Assembly: GCA_014529385.2 (NCBI GenBank) | Contig: CM043967.1 | Span: 128,191,182 to 128,255,181 of the forward strand | Direction: 5' to 3' | DNA from: Adiantum capillus-veneris | Lineage: Eukaryota > Streptophyta > Polypodiopsida > Polypodiales > Pteridaceae | Length of the DNA stretch: 64,000 nucleotides | Shown here: one piece after another, positions 44,166 through 56,978 of the stretch | How positions within the stretch are numbered: position 1 is the stretch's first letter | Layout: each line of letters starts with the position of its first letter | Program-made: the position numbers and the translations under genes | The notes under the pieces: generated by a model | Databases searched by the model: none | What the model was told of the DNA's origin: nothing | Seen by the model: the letters and a program-made list of their open reading frames with translations, nothing else

Positions 44166-44660
44166 GCATTCTTTGGAAAGTCAATCAGGGTGTTCATTGA
44201 TGATTTTTGCATTTATAGCCCAAAATCATTGCATCTACAAAAGGTCGAAGAAGGTTTTAAAAAACTTTACGACATGGGAGGTCAACTCAACCCCGACAAG
44301 TGCCACATAGGTGAGGATGAAGTGATCTTGCTTGGTCACAAGGTTTCCTATAAAGGTATTGAGGTGGATCTAGCAAAGGAAAAAGCTCTCATTGAGCTAC
44401 CATCACCAAAGAGTCTTAAGAAGGTCATCTCATTCATTCAAAAGGTGAAGTATATATCACGCTTCATTCACTTAGCCCCAAAGTTACTTCACCCTTTGCA
44501 AAAGTTGACACAACAAGTAGAATTTGCATGGTCTGATGATCTTGAAGAATATTTTTGTAATATTAAAGTGATTCTGTCAGAGCTACCAACACTCATGCCT
44601 CCTTGTTGGGAGTACACATTCTTTGTTAGCTCCAGTGTTGGGAAGGAAACAATTGGTGCA
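44166..44660 (+). pseudogene. pol: Gypsy-3 RT end and RNase H start
   Basis: Open frame beginning VFIDDFCIYSPKSLHLQ (catalytic FIDD), RT thumb (GGQLNPDKCHIGEDEVILLG), then RNase H up to SSSVGKETIGA. Here the RT to RNase H passage is in frame (ILSELPTLMPP), which shows that the stop at 14391 in Gypsy-1 is a 2-bp deletion. Confidence 0.9.
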
Positions 44661-45480
44661 TGCAGATTCATAGAATTTATTCTTTCTGCATCTTTTTGCA
44701 CTGCAAGTGCAATCTCTACTGGAGATTTATTATGAGTTTACACCTTGCCAAGTACTTGCTTAGGATTGGTGTCTGTGGTTGGATGGTCTAAGCTCTATTA
44801 GCTTACTCCAGTCCAACTTGCTTTCAACCTAGTTGGCTATCTCCACTCCATATCAAATATATGCCTAGATACTCAATGGTTTAGTCCTAGTTTATCGTCA
44901 ATCGTGGAAGACTGTCTGTAAGTGGTTGGGGAAAGCAACTCCCTATTACTGTTGCTATTCATCCCATGTTGGATGGGCAGCTAAGAGCATACGTTAGCAC
45001 AAAGCATTCTAAATGGGCGATTCTCTTCCTATTCTAGAATTTGCTTAGGTTTTCCGCTTTGAACACCTGTTGTGGTGGTGTTGGATACCGATTCAATAGT
45101 TTCATAAGTCAAGGACTTAGTAGGTGTGCTGACAAAGCATGTTGGCATGTAACCTTCATTAGGGGTGAACATGTAGTTCCGTGTGTTCCAAAATGTTCAA
45201 CAGTCTCACATGAGGAAACTCCCTATTCTGTCCCTAAGTAGCTATGAGATTTTCAAGATACCCATGCCAGTTGGAAATTTGGCTCACAACTTCATGGAAA
45301 GTTGTGCCAATTGAGTTACCTTTTAGATACACGTGGTTGCAAAAGGACAACAATGTGAAAAATCAAGATGTTGCTCTTGGTTTCATTGAACCTCCTCACT
45401 GCACCAAGTATCATATGCAGAATTGGCTCGCGTATGGGATGCCAATAAGGTAAACATCAGTGTTCTTATGAAGATACTAC
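44661..45480. other. unassigned stretch
   Basis: Short frames only. Given the chromovirus-like PPT directly after it, part of this may be decayed internal DNA of that element, but I see no domain. Confidence 0.3.
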
Positions 45481-45700
45481 CACTTGTGTTTTCGAGGACG
45501 AAAACGCTTCTCCAAGGGGGGGGGGTAATGTCAGGCCAAGGGCCACCCTGGAGGTCAAGGACCTGGCGAAGGGCCGGCTGCCCAGTAGAGAAGGGATCCT
45601 AGGGCTAGGAGGCTATAAAAGGGAGGTTGGGCGGAGGATTCGGACATGGCACTTCCCAGGGTTTCATGGAGAGGGTCCACTTCTTTTGATTTCTAGGCAT
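45481..45700 (+). mobile_element. chromovirus-like gypsy 3' end: PPT and LTR start
   Basis: The frame reads VFEDENASPRGG, the typical FEDE ending of plant gypsy pol, followed by a G-run PPT (45515-45526) and an LTR start TGTCAGGCC at 45529. A TATA box CTATAAAA lies at 45613-45620. The LTR is not seen to end; LINE-like sequence follows. Its partner LTR is not in the window. Confidence 0.6.
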
Positions 45701-46149
45701 TGCTGATTAAAAGAAATATCCAGAGTTTCCATTTGAAGAATTACAAGGCTAGGAATGGACTAACCTTTGAAGAATTGGTGGTTTCCAATGCTAACTTCAC
45801 CCCTAGGGGTTTTGACCTTGTGTGCAAGTTTTGGAAAGCTTGAAACAACAGAAAAGCTGAATGGACTTCTCTGATAGAATGGTGTTCTTGGAGTTCATTT
45901 TGGCTGCAAGACTCTATATGGTTTGATTGGTAAGAAAAGCTCAATGGTTGGAGCTTATCCAGAAGGGCGCATAAATGTTTTAAGGTAGGATTGAAGAGTT
46001 GAAAGGATGTTTACAAGGAGGGGACTTGGCTCTCCAAAACTCAGCTCTTACAACAATTTTAGATTTCTCAAGGGTGTGTTGACCTAGTCCTTAGCAAAAT
46101 TTAGGCAATGCAAGTGTCTCACAATGCTACTTCAGGGGTTGTTCCTTCT

Positions 46150-46700
46150 CTTTGTTTAAGGTCTGCAGAACTATCTATGAATGCAAAGGGAACCTTGGCA
46201 AAATGGACGGTCAGCTAGTCGCAAATCTTAGGGGACTCGCTTGGAAGACAAGCAATGGAGCTTCAAATGTCAATGTATATGGGCATTTCCTCTCTCCATT
46301 AAGCATAGTTTCTTGTTGTGGCTCTTTTTGCACCAGGGGGTCTGGATAGGATCAAAGGCTAAAGCCATTGGTGTATCTAATGGTATTGCACACTCATGTA
46401 AAGTCCATGAGGAAACCTTGTTTCACCTGTTCATCAACTATAAATATAACACCCTTTTTGAAAGAGAATTCCAAGTGGCATGCTTTGTTGAGAATTCAAA
46501 GTTAACCTAGAGGTCTATCTTAATTGGTGAATGCAGGTACAAATATTCCTCTGTGGTGGACTTGTACGAGAGGAGCCCTTCTCTGGTAGATTTGGATTGA
46601 AAGGAACAAAGCAATTTTTGGAGATATCGTTTTTTTCATTCACCTTTCCCCGTTGATGTTGGCTTCAGAGGTGTAATGATGTAATTGGTTACTCATTCTT
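46150..46700 (+). pseudogene. L1-like LINE remnant, zf-RVT region
   Basis: At 46241-46510 the peptide reads WAFPLSIKHSFLLWLFLHQGV and later CKVHEETLFHLFINYKY. This is the reverse-transcriptase zinc-binding (zf-RVT) pattern found after RT in plant LINEs (PxKxxxFLW, then C-x-x-x-x-E-x-x-x-HLF). Frames before and after are broken and no RT core remains. Confidence 0.55.
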
Positions 46701-46990
46701 CTCAAGTTTCTTACTGTGATATCAAGAGTCTGCAAAAGGAGTTGAGATGGCAAAGATGGAGGATTGCGTGTTTGTCTTTCTATGAGCTTAGGAGATTCAA
46801 GGTCGTTTTAAGTTATCTAATTTTCCCTGATGCTCCCTTTCTACTCAGGCTTCTCTCTTTTGGCCACGATATATTGCCCCTATCCTATCTTAGGCGGTTG
46901 TACTTTCTTTTTTCTCTAATCAATTCAATTGTTTTTCTCTATAAAAAAACAAACCTCCATTTTATAGTTTCTCCTCCCTTCCATATTTGA

Positions 46991-47609
46991 TGTCCGTGTG
47001 TCTGACCTTAGACCTTTTACATACTGAATAAAACCAATCTATTAAATCGAGTCCTAAGGTTACATGTCCTCTTCATATGCACGTGGCTTGTGAACACTCG
47101 TCTTTGGATGATTGGTCCTTGAGTTAAGATTTATCTTATGTACTTCGGGATTAGTACGACTTAGCTCTTGAGCTATTATTATCCATTGAGATTAATATAG
47201 AAGGGGACAGGTGCCGGCATTGTGGTTACTACTTATTATTAATATTCATAATATACGTCCAACCCTCCGGGCTTGGAGGGGCCAGCGTTCGAAATTCAAA
47301 GCTCCAGAACTTCAGAAGAAAGTGCGGATCATTTGGAGCATGTGCCCGTGTTGTGGGTGGCATATCTCTATCTGTATGGATATATAGAGGCATATTATGA
47401 TTAGAGCCGCCAACGAGCGATGATGCCAATTTTCAAACCATCGCCAATAAAATATACATAATGGAATGCCCACGTAGAAGGAAGCAAGGATCACGATGAT
47501 GATGATGGAGAGTTTGTTATTGCTGCGTTGGAGAAAATGCCAACAACTCAAGCTGCAATGCTGCATCGTGCACGCAGGCCAAACGAGAAAGATTATAGGA
47601 TGCCAGCCT

Positions 47610-47643
<34 letters not shown>

Positions 47644-48180
47644 GCGTACCGACTTCTTGTGGTCCCCCTCCTCACTTAGGTGGTGGTCACACGAAGGATA
47701 GTTATCAGTTACCTTTTGTGATAACGATGCCTTTGTCTTCGTCACACATGGAAAACTATGCACTGGGTTTTGCAACTATGCCCAAATCGGCATAGTTGCA
47801 AAAGCTAAATATATATTGGCTTCCATATAAATAAACTCATTTGTCAATAAGATTCCATGGAATCTTCGATTATTGTCCACTCTGCCTCCCTCTCGACATC
47901 TCCTCCACCCCCTACCCCTTAGTGTCACCATCGCTCATTCTCTCCTTCCCTCGCCTACGATCACCTACTACATGCGCTTGCTTTGTGCATAGCACGCTGC
48001 CAAGGACAGGCCGCTCGCAGGTGCCCTGCATGGATATATATATATATATATATATAGATAGATAGATAGATAGATAGAAAGAGAGAGAGAGAGAGAGAGA
48101 AGGCTCTACAAGAGTGAGCGCACAAACATGAGCCTTGAAGGCATGTGTTACACGAGAGAGAAAGTTTTGCTTGTGGATTG

Positions 48181-48250
<70 letters not shown>

Positions 48251-50600
48251 TTTTGTGTTTTCTAGTGAATTAAGAGAGGAGAACACGAGAGAATTCTCCA
48301 CTTTTTTTTCCAAAATGGGAACCTTGTTCCTCAAGCAATGATACTAGCAGCATCCATATTTTATTCAATCATTAGGCAGAACCTTTGCAGATTCCGTTCT
48401 GATGCACGACTCACCTTTGTCCATGCTAAGCAAAAACTCCAAGGCTTCAAGCAGGGTTTGAACTCAAACAGTCGAAAGTTCAAATCGACTCTCGCTGAGA
48501 TAACCAGCTCGCCCACCCACTTCGGATGACTGCTGTGTGCCCATTTTCTTACAAAAATAATTGTGTTGGCTAAAACGTTCCCTTCTTCTAAAAATAATCG
48601 TGTTGGCTAAAAAGTACCCGATCATTATTGATCGGGTAGTTGTGTTGGGTATTGAAATAAAGGGAGGTAATCTTCTTCAATTTCACGTAAGTGAATTTGT
48701 TGATCATTACCTTGCTATATAGCTATTCAAGTAAATATTGCTTCTTAATCTCAATGTCTTAAGGTGGAAAAGGTACTATGGAGATACTTGTTGATAGTGG
48801 TCACTTTTCTCATCAAACAAATGCACATCTTGCTTCATTGTTGGCCAAAACACTCCAGACTAGTAGCAAAACTGAATAAAGACACCCAGAAAAATGTAAA
48901 TTTCAATAGTGTTCAAACGTTTTTAAACTTACCTAACCGAATTTCAGAATGTCCATGAGTGCTTTGAGACCTTTCCTCGCACCATACACATCTAGTAACA
49001 TCGGTCTTTTCAAAAGGAATAGAATTATACATAACTACCGGACAAGTGTTAATGCACTCTGGCATTCGACGATCGTGAAAGCATGCAAGTCTTCCATTAT
49101 CTACATCCAAATGGCCTTTACTTGGGAGAACGTGCTAATTTTCTTTGCCATTGAGACTCATTAAAGCTTCCCCTTCCTTGAAAGTAAGGACATTCCACAT
49201 TGTTGCATCTCAAATCCCTTTCACATTGGCTAAAACAAACAATGCCATTAAATATATCATTGATGCAAGTAACATGCTCCCATCAAATCCGTGCTCCATA
49301 CCTTATATAGCAGAGTTGTCTTTTTGAGGAGGAAGTTGAAAGGCAGCATACCTATTATAGAAAACAAGCATTTCCAAAACCTTAGTCACATTTGCAATAG
49401 ATGAAAGTGCAATATATGGATTTGTTTGCAAAGGAAGAAATGAATAACATCGAGTACACATGCATGCAATGCCATCTTCAACTATGGTTGGAGATTCTTT
49501 TGAGCCGACAAATGAAGGTGATGGTCGATCATTGCAAAGCACCTTGTAAAATTGTGAATATTCATGATCCAACAGGTAAAACAACTCATTTGTATCATTG
49601 CATGCAGGTTCAAGCTTTCAATGTAAGTGGACGTAAAGAGAAGTTTTCATTATCCACTTTGAAATGCTCTTTCAAAGCTTCAATAGTCATAGTGTGATAT
49701 TGATTTTCAAACATCAGAATAAGCTTCTGCTTACAGAGAGGACCAAAGATAGTGATATGATGTCTCATTGCACATGTTGAACAACAATCATCCTAGGGTA
49801 AACGAGCCAGTTTAGTGAAGTCTACATTGAGTAAGACATTGCGCACAGTTTGCTGAATCATTTCAAGCTTGGAGGGGCTCAATCAAAAGACCTACGCAGG
49901 AGGTATTTACAACAAAAGTTTCATCATGATCTACTGTTGGACGACGAAGATCAAGCAGGTTTTTTGCATTCCTATGTAACAAAAATGTGAGAGAGTGCGA
50001 CAACCTCCAAGGGGGAGTTTAGAGACAAATGCACCAACAAAGATACACATGATCTGATTACCAAGATCTCATTGTAGTTGAGATAACCACAAAATCACCC
50101 GCCTCAGGCTATCACTTAACTAGAGCATTTATATTATATATTTTAGGGGTAGGACGGTCATAAAGAGGGGCCCGCCTTTTAATTGGTGCCTCTAGCCTAG
50201 AGCGTAATAGAGTACACTTTTTGCAAACCATAATCACTTGGAAAAGACAAACCAACAATGTTTTCTTATACATGCCCAAACTTAGAGCAAAGTCGAGAGG
50301 TGAAAAGGCCCAAACTTAGGGCAAAAATTTTCCAAGAGGAGTGTTTTTTTTTCGTGATGTGTGAATCGACAACACCTCTCTCTACCCTTTCTCAACGTTC
50401 AATTTGCCTCTTCAATTTTATTAAACTACACCTCCATGCTAAATTTTCCTCCTCAACCCATTCTCTTGGCGTTCAACTTTCCTCTTCATTTTTATTAAAC
50501 TACGCTCAATTTTCCAACTCAACCTCGTTCTCTGAGCTTATTATCATTAATTAAAACCTTGATGTCTCAACCAATATTAGAAAAAACCCGGGGTTTAGTG
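46991..50600. other. gene-free, microsatellite-rich region
   Basis: No coding region recognised on either strand. Contains a TC run (47611-47640), the compound microsatellite at 48035-48250, and AT-rich DNA with many short overlapping frames. Confidence 0.5.
48035..48250. repeat. compound microsatellite
   Basis: (AT)n at 48035-48056, (GATA)n to about 48078, (GA)n to about 48101, unique DNA, then (GT)n at 48185-48218 passing directly into (GA)n to about 48249. Confidence 0.92.
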
Positions 50601-51260
50601 TATTTTAGCGAGTTGAAATTGTAAAATCTTGGTTAGATTTTGAGCTTGCCTTTAGGAAAACCAAGAAATCTTTGCAGATATTAGTGTAGTTATTGGCAAA
50701 AACTTCAAATTTTGACAAGAATATTTCAAGTTTGCCCATATTTTCATCGGTTAGGGAAAATGTATTTCTCTAGCCCGAGTCTGAACCTCTTTGAGGTCTC
50801 AACTTATTATAATGGCAACCTCTTGAATGTCTCTTATTCTATCTTGTGTGGAAAACTAGGGCCCACCATTTTGGTCATATTTTGGCACTCAAATTTTCAA
50901 AAATTATATAAAAATTATAAGAAAAAACTTCAGCTCACTGGCTATATTTCTCATGTTTTGAGATTTTCCAAATTCCAATTTAAACAAGCTATCAAAACTC
51001 CCAAAAAAATGTGTACCTTTGCTGCCATAAATTTTTGGTGGTCCCATCTTTGTTGACACTTTCATTATGCATCCCAAAATTCTTCACTTATGTGGGAGAG
51101 TACCTTAAAGAGACTTGAATTTCCTCATGAAAATACAAGTGAAGTGCCCTTTGTTAATATTTTAACGACTTAGCCCAATAATGCAAGTATTAAAAACTAG
51201 AAGGGTGGAATATTAATATTACATAGTGAAATAAAATATGGTAGAGGTCATAAAAAAGTT
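50600..51260 (-). repeat. possible diverged Gypsy-1-type LTR fragment
   Basis: On the minus strand the order of short blocks (TTTTTTGGGAG, a GAGCTGAAG word, TGCCAAAATA and GGTGGGCCC) resembles the 8000-8150 part of the Gypsy-1 LTR and the 41280-41430 part of the Gypsy-3 LTR. The ends cannot be placed. A by-eye suggestion only. Confidence 0.25.
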
Positions 51261-51471
51261 ATAATAAAATAGAAGTAGATGGATCAAATATTAATGCTAA
51301 TAAATGTTTTTCTTTTACATGAATGTAAAGACTATAGTGTAGAAATAGACTTAGTTGAAGATAAATGGTAAACATGAAAAAAAATCCAGGTGAGGTTCTC
51401 GCGCAAAGGAGAGATGGAACAAAAATTTGGAAAACGGCCCTCATTAGTCCTCTCAGTAAAGCTAGAGGCAT

Positions 51472-52950
51472 TTACGCCTCTACTTCCATAATTGAGTTGA
51501 TTGAATAGTAGAGGAGACGATATCTAGTTGCCTTTTGAACTAGAGATTGCATTTGGCCATTAGTGAGATCTCTGGGACATTCACTTGTTTTCAAGAAAAG
51601 AAATGCGTCCTGACAAGGCTCCCTAGCTAGAGCATCAATGATCAACAACTCAAATTGTCTTTGAGTGAATGGGAAGCCCAAAATATTGTGCCAATATCCT
51701 CTAGGATCATAGGTAAAGGATAGGATAGTCACCTGAAATGTCCTAATAATAATACTTCTTGATTCATGCCAAAAAGGATAGGATTTGTAGCCACAATAAG
51801 TGAAGGATAATTGAGTACTTTAGCTCCTTCCAAGACAATACTTAGAATCATGATCCCAAGATTCTACGAGAGTCCTCCATCTATGGCTTCCTTGTTGATG
51901 TGGAAAGTCCCAATTTTCTTCAGAACCTAGCTTACCGCTATTACCAAAGCAAGCAAAAGGGTCACTATCCTCTTGGGTGTTGTGAAAAAGGTCCATTTCC
52001 TTTCCTCACATTGGTAATAAGACACCAACCTTGTAGCTCAAAGACAAGCTTGATACATGTTGTACCAAAGTGCATAGCATACACAAAAGATAGGGTGCAA
52101 TCCACTGGTTGAAAAAAAACTCATCTTGACTATATGCATGCAAGATCGTACTCCAATCTTTCTCATACTGGCATTCATTCTTTGTGATTCTTATGAAAAC
52201 CGCTTGTGCTAAGGTTTCTTTAAATATTCTTTTAAAGCATCAAACGTAGTACAATCAAACACAATCTCTACATATAGGTTGCCAAACCTAGATCTCCAAT
52301 AAGTTGCCACTGCATACACTTGCTTAAGAATCTCCTTAGGGTGGACTCCAAAATACCACTCCTTGGTAACAACCATTCGAGTTTGGTCTACAATTGCTTC
52401 CTCTAATTGGTGTTGTGCCAAAGACTTCATGCTTCCTTCTTGCAACTATATATCTGATGGATCCACCTTGTTGCGATGAGTGAGAATGAGACCCATTATT
52501 TCAAGAGAGTTGTCACTATCATTTTTTGCCGTAGATTCCTCCTGTGATTTTGTAGTAGAATTTCTAGGGAGCTCATCCATAGTAGTCCCTAGTTCCATCT
52601 CTTGGTGCTTAGTACCATCCTTAATGTTGCATAGAATCTCCTTGCCCTTTCTACCTTGCATCTTAAAATTTCTGTATTCAAAGCTTGCTTTGCTCTCATG
52701 GACATGAGCCATGGAATTTTTAAGATAGTTGGGTAGCTCTCCCCCGTAGAAATCTTCAATCCGTGCATAGAAACATCACTCACAAGATCACAAGATTCTA
52801 TAGACTCACCAATCATGAAATTTGAAATGCTAATTTTTTGTCGTGGCTTAGACTTCCTCTTGATTGACTCCTTTTTAGCCTTCATCTTGTCTCACCTTTG
52901 TAAAGATTACTCATGTCTAGAGTGATAAAATCCAATGGCGTCTACATATT
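51472..52950 (-). pseudogene. decayed gypsy protease-region remnant
   Basis: Minus-strand frames. At 52885-52589 the peptide includes ISISNFMIGESIESCDLVSD, SYPTILKIPWLMSMRAKQAL: the second half resembles the ILGRPWL motif and following segment of Ty3/gypsy protease (compare ILGRPWLMKMRALQDW in Gypsy-1), with G and R changed. A frameshift leads to an acidic linker at 52712-52446. The catalytic triad is not visible. Frames at 52445-52209 and 51732-51472 are unassigned. Confidence 0.4.
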
Positions 52951-53104
52951 CTACCTTGATCTTACCTCTTGCCACTCCGTTGATGGGTTTCTCTATTGGG
53001 AGGCATTGTAGCAACGATCTAATCGCAAGCCACACAAAATTATCAAATCCATGGATCAATAAACCGGCTAGGGCATGGAAGCATGAGCATCGGATGAATA
53101 GAAG

Positions 53105-53136
53105 GGTGTAAGCATGTTAACTTGTCATGCTTTTTG
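53105..53136 (+). repeat. left terminal inverted repeat
   Basis: GGGTGTAAGCATG onward for about 31 bp, matched by the reverse complement of 59316-59347. The inner part GCATG...CATGC is itself self-complementary. Confidence 0.8.
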
Positions 53137-53300
53137 TGCTAGTTATCATGTGGCAACAAGCATATCTTGTAAGCATAATGAGAGTGTAACTTTTCAAACG
53201 TGTGGGAATCCATCAAATATTTCAAAATAGGGAGACCACCCTGAATCCACTTTCCTGACCATTTATGCAGTGTTACTCTGAGGGGAGTGGGGCAGTCAAA

Positions 53301-53505
53301 ATGCGTGGAGAGAAGCGGAGTGGGGCAGTCAACATGCATGGAGAGAAGCGGGGCACAGGGGCCAGAGGTAACAGAGAACCAAAAACAAAGTCGAAGGCTA
53401 AACTTTTTGCTGCTTCTTCTCCACCCCGAAAAAGGGTAAAGCTCTCTGATTCACTAGCATCCCCAACGGCAAAGACCTTGCATACAAAGGGGAAGGATGA
53501 CTCAG

Positions 53506-53548
<43 letters not shown>

Positions 53549-55180
53549 CTCATTATGATTTGCGAGGATAGTTGCTGGTGCTGTCTTGGCTGGAGAGTTG
53601 TCCCTTGATGTCGGCTTTAGAAGTAGGCCATCTTGTGAATAGTTACTTGAAATACAATCGCTCAAGTCGAAGTCTGGCTCACAAAACACAAACCAATGTT
53701 TGATTTGAACCTTGAAATTGGAAGGAAGTGCCTAATACTTCACTTTCCTACTGTTAACACACTCCTCGCTACATTATTTTTTACCTACCAACAAATAGAA
53801 AAATCTGCTAATCTTGTGACATTGGGGGTGTGCAGGCCGATGGAAAGCTCCAAAGTTTACATTCCCAGTACAGATCAAGTTCTGTATTACAGCAGAAGAT
53901 TTCAATGATGTTCATGGCCTCTCCCTGGCTGGTGCCAACCCCAAACTAGTTAGGTGGGATCAGATCAGTGATGTGGAGTGGTTCAGTGTTTTTAGAGAGT
54001 CAAAGAATTGTAGTCACTATCGCATTAAATGCAGTTGTTTGCGTACTGATATGTTAGACCAGGTGATGCAGTTGCATTACAAGGTGTACCAGAAGCCCCC
54101 AACAAACATGGAGATCAACTCTGCATTCGCCAAGCGGTTTGTAAAAGAATTCAGCCCGACGGCAATTGCAAGTAGCTCAGCCATGCAATTTTCGCTGTCC
54201 AGCATTTGCAGGACCTCCGAGAGAAAGGGTACTACGAGGCCCATGTCGAAAAGTGGAGGATACGCAATGTATGTCAAAACATCAAGGAGGCGCAAGTTGA
54301 AATGAAGGAGGATACCAAGGAGACACCCATCTCTCGCCACAACACTCACTAGTAGGCTGAAAGCCTGTCATTTTTTGGCGTTGAGAATTTGCAGCACATA
54401 AAGGCTGCCTCTGAAATTCCCAACAAACAACTGCAAGATGCTAAAGAACATCTTCTAACTGCAAAATCAGAGTTTGAAGGTGCGAGGGTTGTCCAAGCAA
54501 AAAATGCTAGGGTCACCCCAATTGTGCTTTCTATGAGACAAAAGCTTCACGACGCTGAAAATGAATTACAGAGGTTACTACAGAGCGACAGTGTGGATGC
54601 AAAGAGGGAAATAGAGTGTAGAGTAAAAATAGAGACATTGGAAGGTTTGGCATTTCCTGACAGTGAGGACACTCTTGCTGCTAGTGACTCAACTTGTCAG
54701 CATGTAAGTGTGTGACTTTTATGCTTCCACCGTATGATTGGAATATGTGCACAACAAACCTATGTACTTACCATGCTCCTCTTTTTTTTGGTGTGCAGAC
54801 TAATGTGGAGGTTATGGAAGCTAAAGTGAATGCATGTGAAGGTCAACTGCAACTCCTAATGCACATGAGCAAGATGCTACAAGGCTCCTCCATTCCCACT
54901 GCCCTGTGTAATATGGCTATGGGCACATTTATAGAAAGTATAGAAGGGGTATGCGATGGGATGATGATCAACCCGTGCAGTGGCTGCAGTTTGCCACTTG
55001 AAGTAAAGGGAACCAATGCCACGGTCAAGATGCCCTGTGGGCATAGCTACCACTTTCTCTGCTTTGCCATTGCATGCTCCTTGTTGACAAAATGTAGAGC
55101 TGTGACCTGGCAACAAAGGATACCACAAGAATGGTGTTGGAAACCCATAGGGCAAAGACATCCAATCACACCAACAACTG
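53301..55180 (+). pseudogene. multi-exon NLS, coiled-coil and RING-like gene
   Basis: Exon 1 (from an ATG at 53265 or 53301 to about 53509) encodes a short GEKR repeat and a basic PPRKRVK nuclear-signal-like motif, ending at CAG/GTACTC. Exon 2 opens after GTGTGCAG at about 53835 in matching phase (phase 1) and encodes FTFPVQIKFCITAEDF and VEWFSVFRESKNCSHYRIKC. Small introns (GTAAAA...TCCAG near 54140-54200; GTATGT...TAGTAG about 54269-54355) would keep the frame and remove a double TAG. A helical exon (54356-54703) follows, then a clear intron 54704-54798 (GTAAGT...GTGTGCAG, phase 0). The next exon has MINPCSGCSLPL and MPCGHSYHFLC, a RING-H2-like cluster with an unclear last Cys pair. It ends at a GTAAGA donor near 55180. 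Confidence 0.55.
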
Positions 55181-56194
55181 GTAAGATTGTATAGGGTGTG
55201 CTAAATAGCATACCCAGTGTGTTAATTAGAATATTGAGTGTGTTAATTGGATATGCTAATTAGCATATCTTGTATGCTAATTAGCATACTGGGTATGATG
55301 ATTAGCATACTGGGACTGCTAGTAGCTACAAGATATGCTAATTAGCATATCGGGTATGCTAATTAGCATGCTGGATATGCAATTAGCATACCCAATGAGA
55401 ATATTGAGTGTGTTAACTGGATATGCTAATTAGCATATCTTGTATGCTAATTAGGATACCCTGTGCTCATTGTATAGATTAGAGTAAGTTTGGCATATTA
55501 GCATATCTAGTAAGTTAAACTACCATATCCAAATGCTAACTAGAAAATTGTATATGCTTATTAGCATATTGGATATGCTAATTAGCATACTGGATATGCT
55601 AAATAGCATATTGGGTATGCTAATTAGCATACTGGGAATGCTCATTAGCATACTGGGTATGCTGATTCACGTACTGAGTATGCTAATTAGCATACTGGAT
55701 ATGCTTATTAGCATATTGGATATGCTAATTAGCATACTGGATATGATAAATAGCATATTGGGTATGCTAAATAGCATACTGGGTATGCTAATTAGCATAC
55801 TAGGACTGCTGGTAGCTAGCATACAAGGACTGTCTTTTAGCGTACAGGGTGTGCTTATTAGCATACCCACAATGTTAATTAGAATACTGAGTGTGTTGAC
55901 TGGATATGCTAATTACCATATCTTGTATGCTAATTAGCATACTTGTGCTCAGTGTACAGTCTAGAGTAAGTTTGTCATAATGGCAAATCTAGTAAGTAAG
56001 CTACCATCTCCAGATGCAAACTAGCATATTCGATATGCTAGTTAGCATACTTAGCAATTGGAATTAGCATACTAGGCTTGTCAGCATAATGGATTCCAAT
56101 GTATGCCAGGCCGCACACATAGTCATAGCATATCAAACATTTTCTAGCATACATGACATGCTTATATGAGTCTTAATCCACGTTTTTTGTTGCA
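55181..56194 (+). repeat. intron-resident 21-bp palindromic minisatellite
   Basis: From about 55200 to 56150 some 30 or more units of about 21 bp, each built round ATGCTAATTAGCAT, a perfect 14-bp palindrome, plus a variable ACTGGG or ATTGGG spacer. Translation gives a 7-residue repeat (MLISILG) only because 21 is a multiple of three. The array is bounded by a donor-like GTAAGA near 55181 and an acceptor-like TTGTTGCAG at about 56194. Confidence 0.85.
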
Positions 56195-56765
56195 GGCCTG
56201 TTGGCAGTCCCTCCGTGATGTGGGCAGTGTGCATGACACGAAGGGCAAGGGAAAGGCTGTAATGGGGGACGTTTCGATCGAGGAGAGTGATGAGCTGGAT
56301 ACAGGTGAGAACCCTTCGACGAGAGAAGGGTGTTGAGCTGGATGCAAGAAGTGAAGGGGTGGATGAGGGCTCCCAGCAGATGCCAAATGAAAGCATGAAA
56401 ACATTGGAGGAAGGCGATGATGTGAGCAGGAACTTAGAAGATGAAAAAGAAGATGATTTTTTGGTCATGGCTCCTCGTGTGCCACCGATGCCTGCTGCAA
56501 CTCACAAAGCAGAAGCTTCTCAACAGACAGTGGCTCGTGGCTCAGGGGAAACTTTGAAGAATGACAACATAGAAGATGAGCAAGAAGTTGGTGACAACAG
56601 CCCTCTCGAGGATTTTTGCGTAAATCTTAGCTAAAAAGAAAAGTTGGCCTTGAAGAGGTACCCGAAGACATTGCAAGCACAGCCTGTGGTTCGGACAAGG
56701 CTGAAAGCTCCAAAGGTGAAAAGAAAGCCACTCGCTCAAGAGCTTGCAAAAAATTGTGTTAAGAC
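56195..56765 (+). pseudogene. acidic and basic linker exons of the cargo gene
   Basis: After an acceptor-like TTGTTGCAG the frame reads LRDVGSVHDTKGKGKAVM and VSIEESDELDTG, then an acidic stretch (56287-56634: EGVDEGSQQMP, LEEGDDVSRNLEDEKEDDF). After a TAG near 56632 the same frame gives a Lys/Arg/Ser-rich tail (SKGEKKATRSRACKKL). The phase does not join the RING-like exon with the nearest donor, so exon borders are uncertain. It probably links the RING-like part to the phosphatase part. Confidence 0.4.
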
Positions 56766-56978
56766 TTATTGCTCCCTACCCGCTTGTGCCCTTCACTGTA
56801 TATGCTAGACCATTTTGAAACCCAAATGCGTATTTTAACTGACATGCATTTTGTTTTCCAATGAAAATGTATTTTTGTGCAATATAAATCTGAGGAGCAG
56901 TTCATTGTAATAGTTCATTATAATTTTTGCGGTTTTTTTTTAAAACTTGCTCATTTCATATCGCGATTTCCCTGCAGA

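Larger units (their letters stand above)
42964..44660 (+). mobile_element. Gypsy-3: internally deleted Tat-type relative
   Basis: Internal region closely similar to Gypsy-1: PBS, accessory ORFs A1 and A2, gag, RT. The B1/B2 block is missing and gag starts about 90 bp after A2. Sequence corresponding to Gypsy-1 12060-13975 (gag end, protease, most of RT) is deleted at about 44165, where CAAG is shared by both sides. The copy stops at 44660 inside RNase H (KETIGA) and joins unrelated DNA. No 3' LTR remains. Confidence 0.9.

Noticed and set aside
47841-48341. ORFs of both strands around 47.9-48.3 kb
   Set aside because: They are read through AT, GATA, GT and GA microsatellites and show no other motif.
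55533-55937. 134-residue ORF of MLISILG repeats, looking like a membrane or leucine-rich protein
   Set aside because: It is the translation of a 21-bp minisatellite; the opposite strand is open as well for the same reason.
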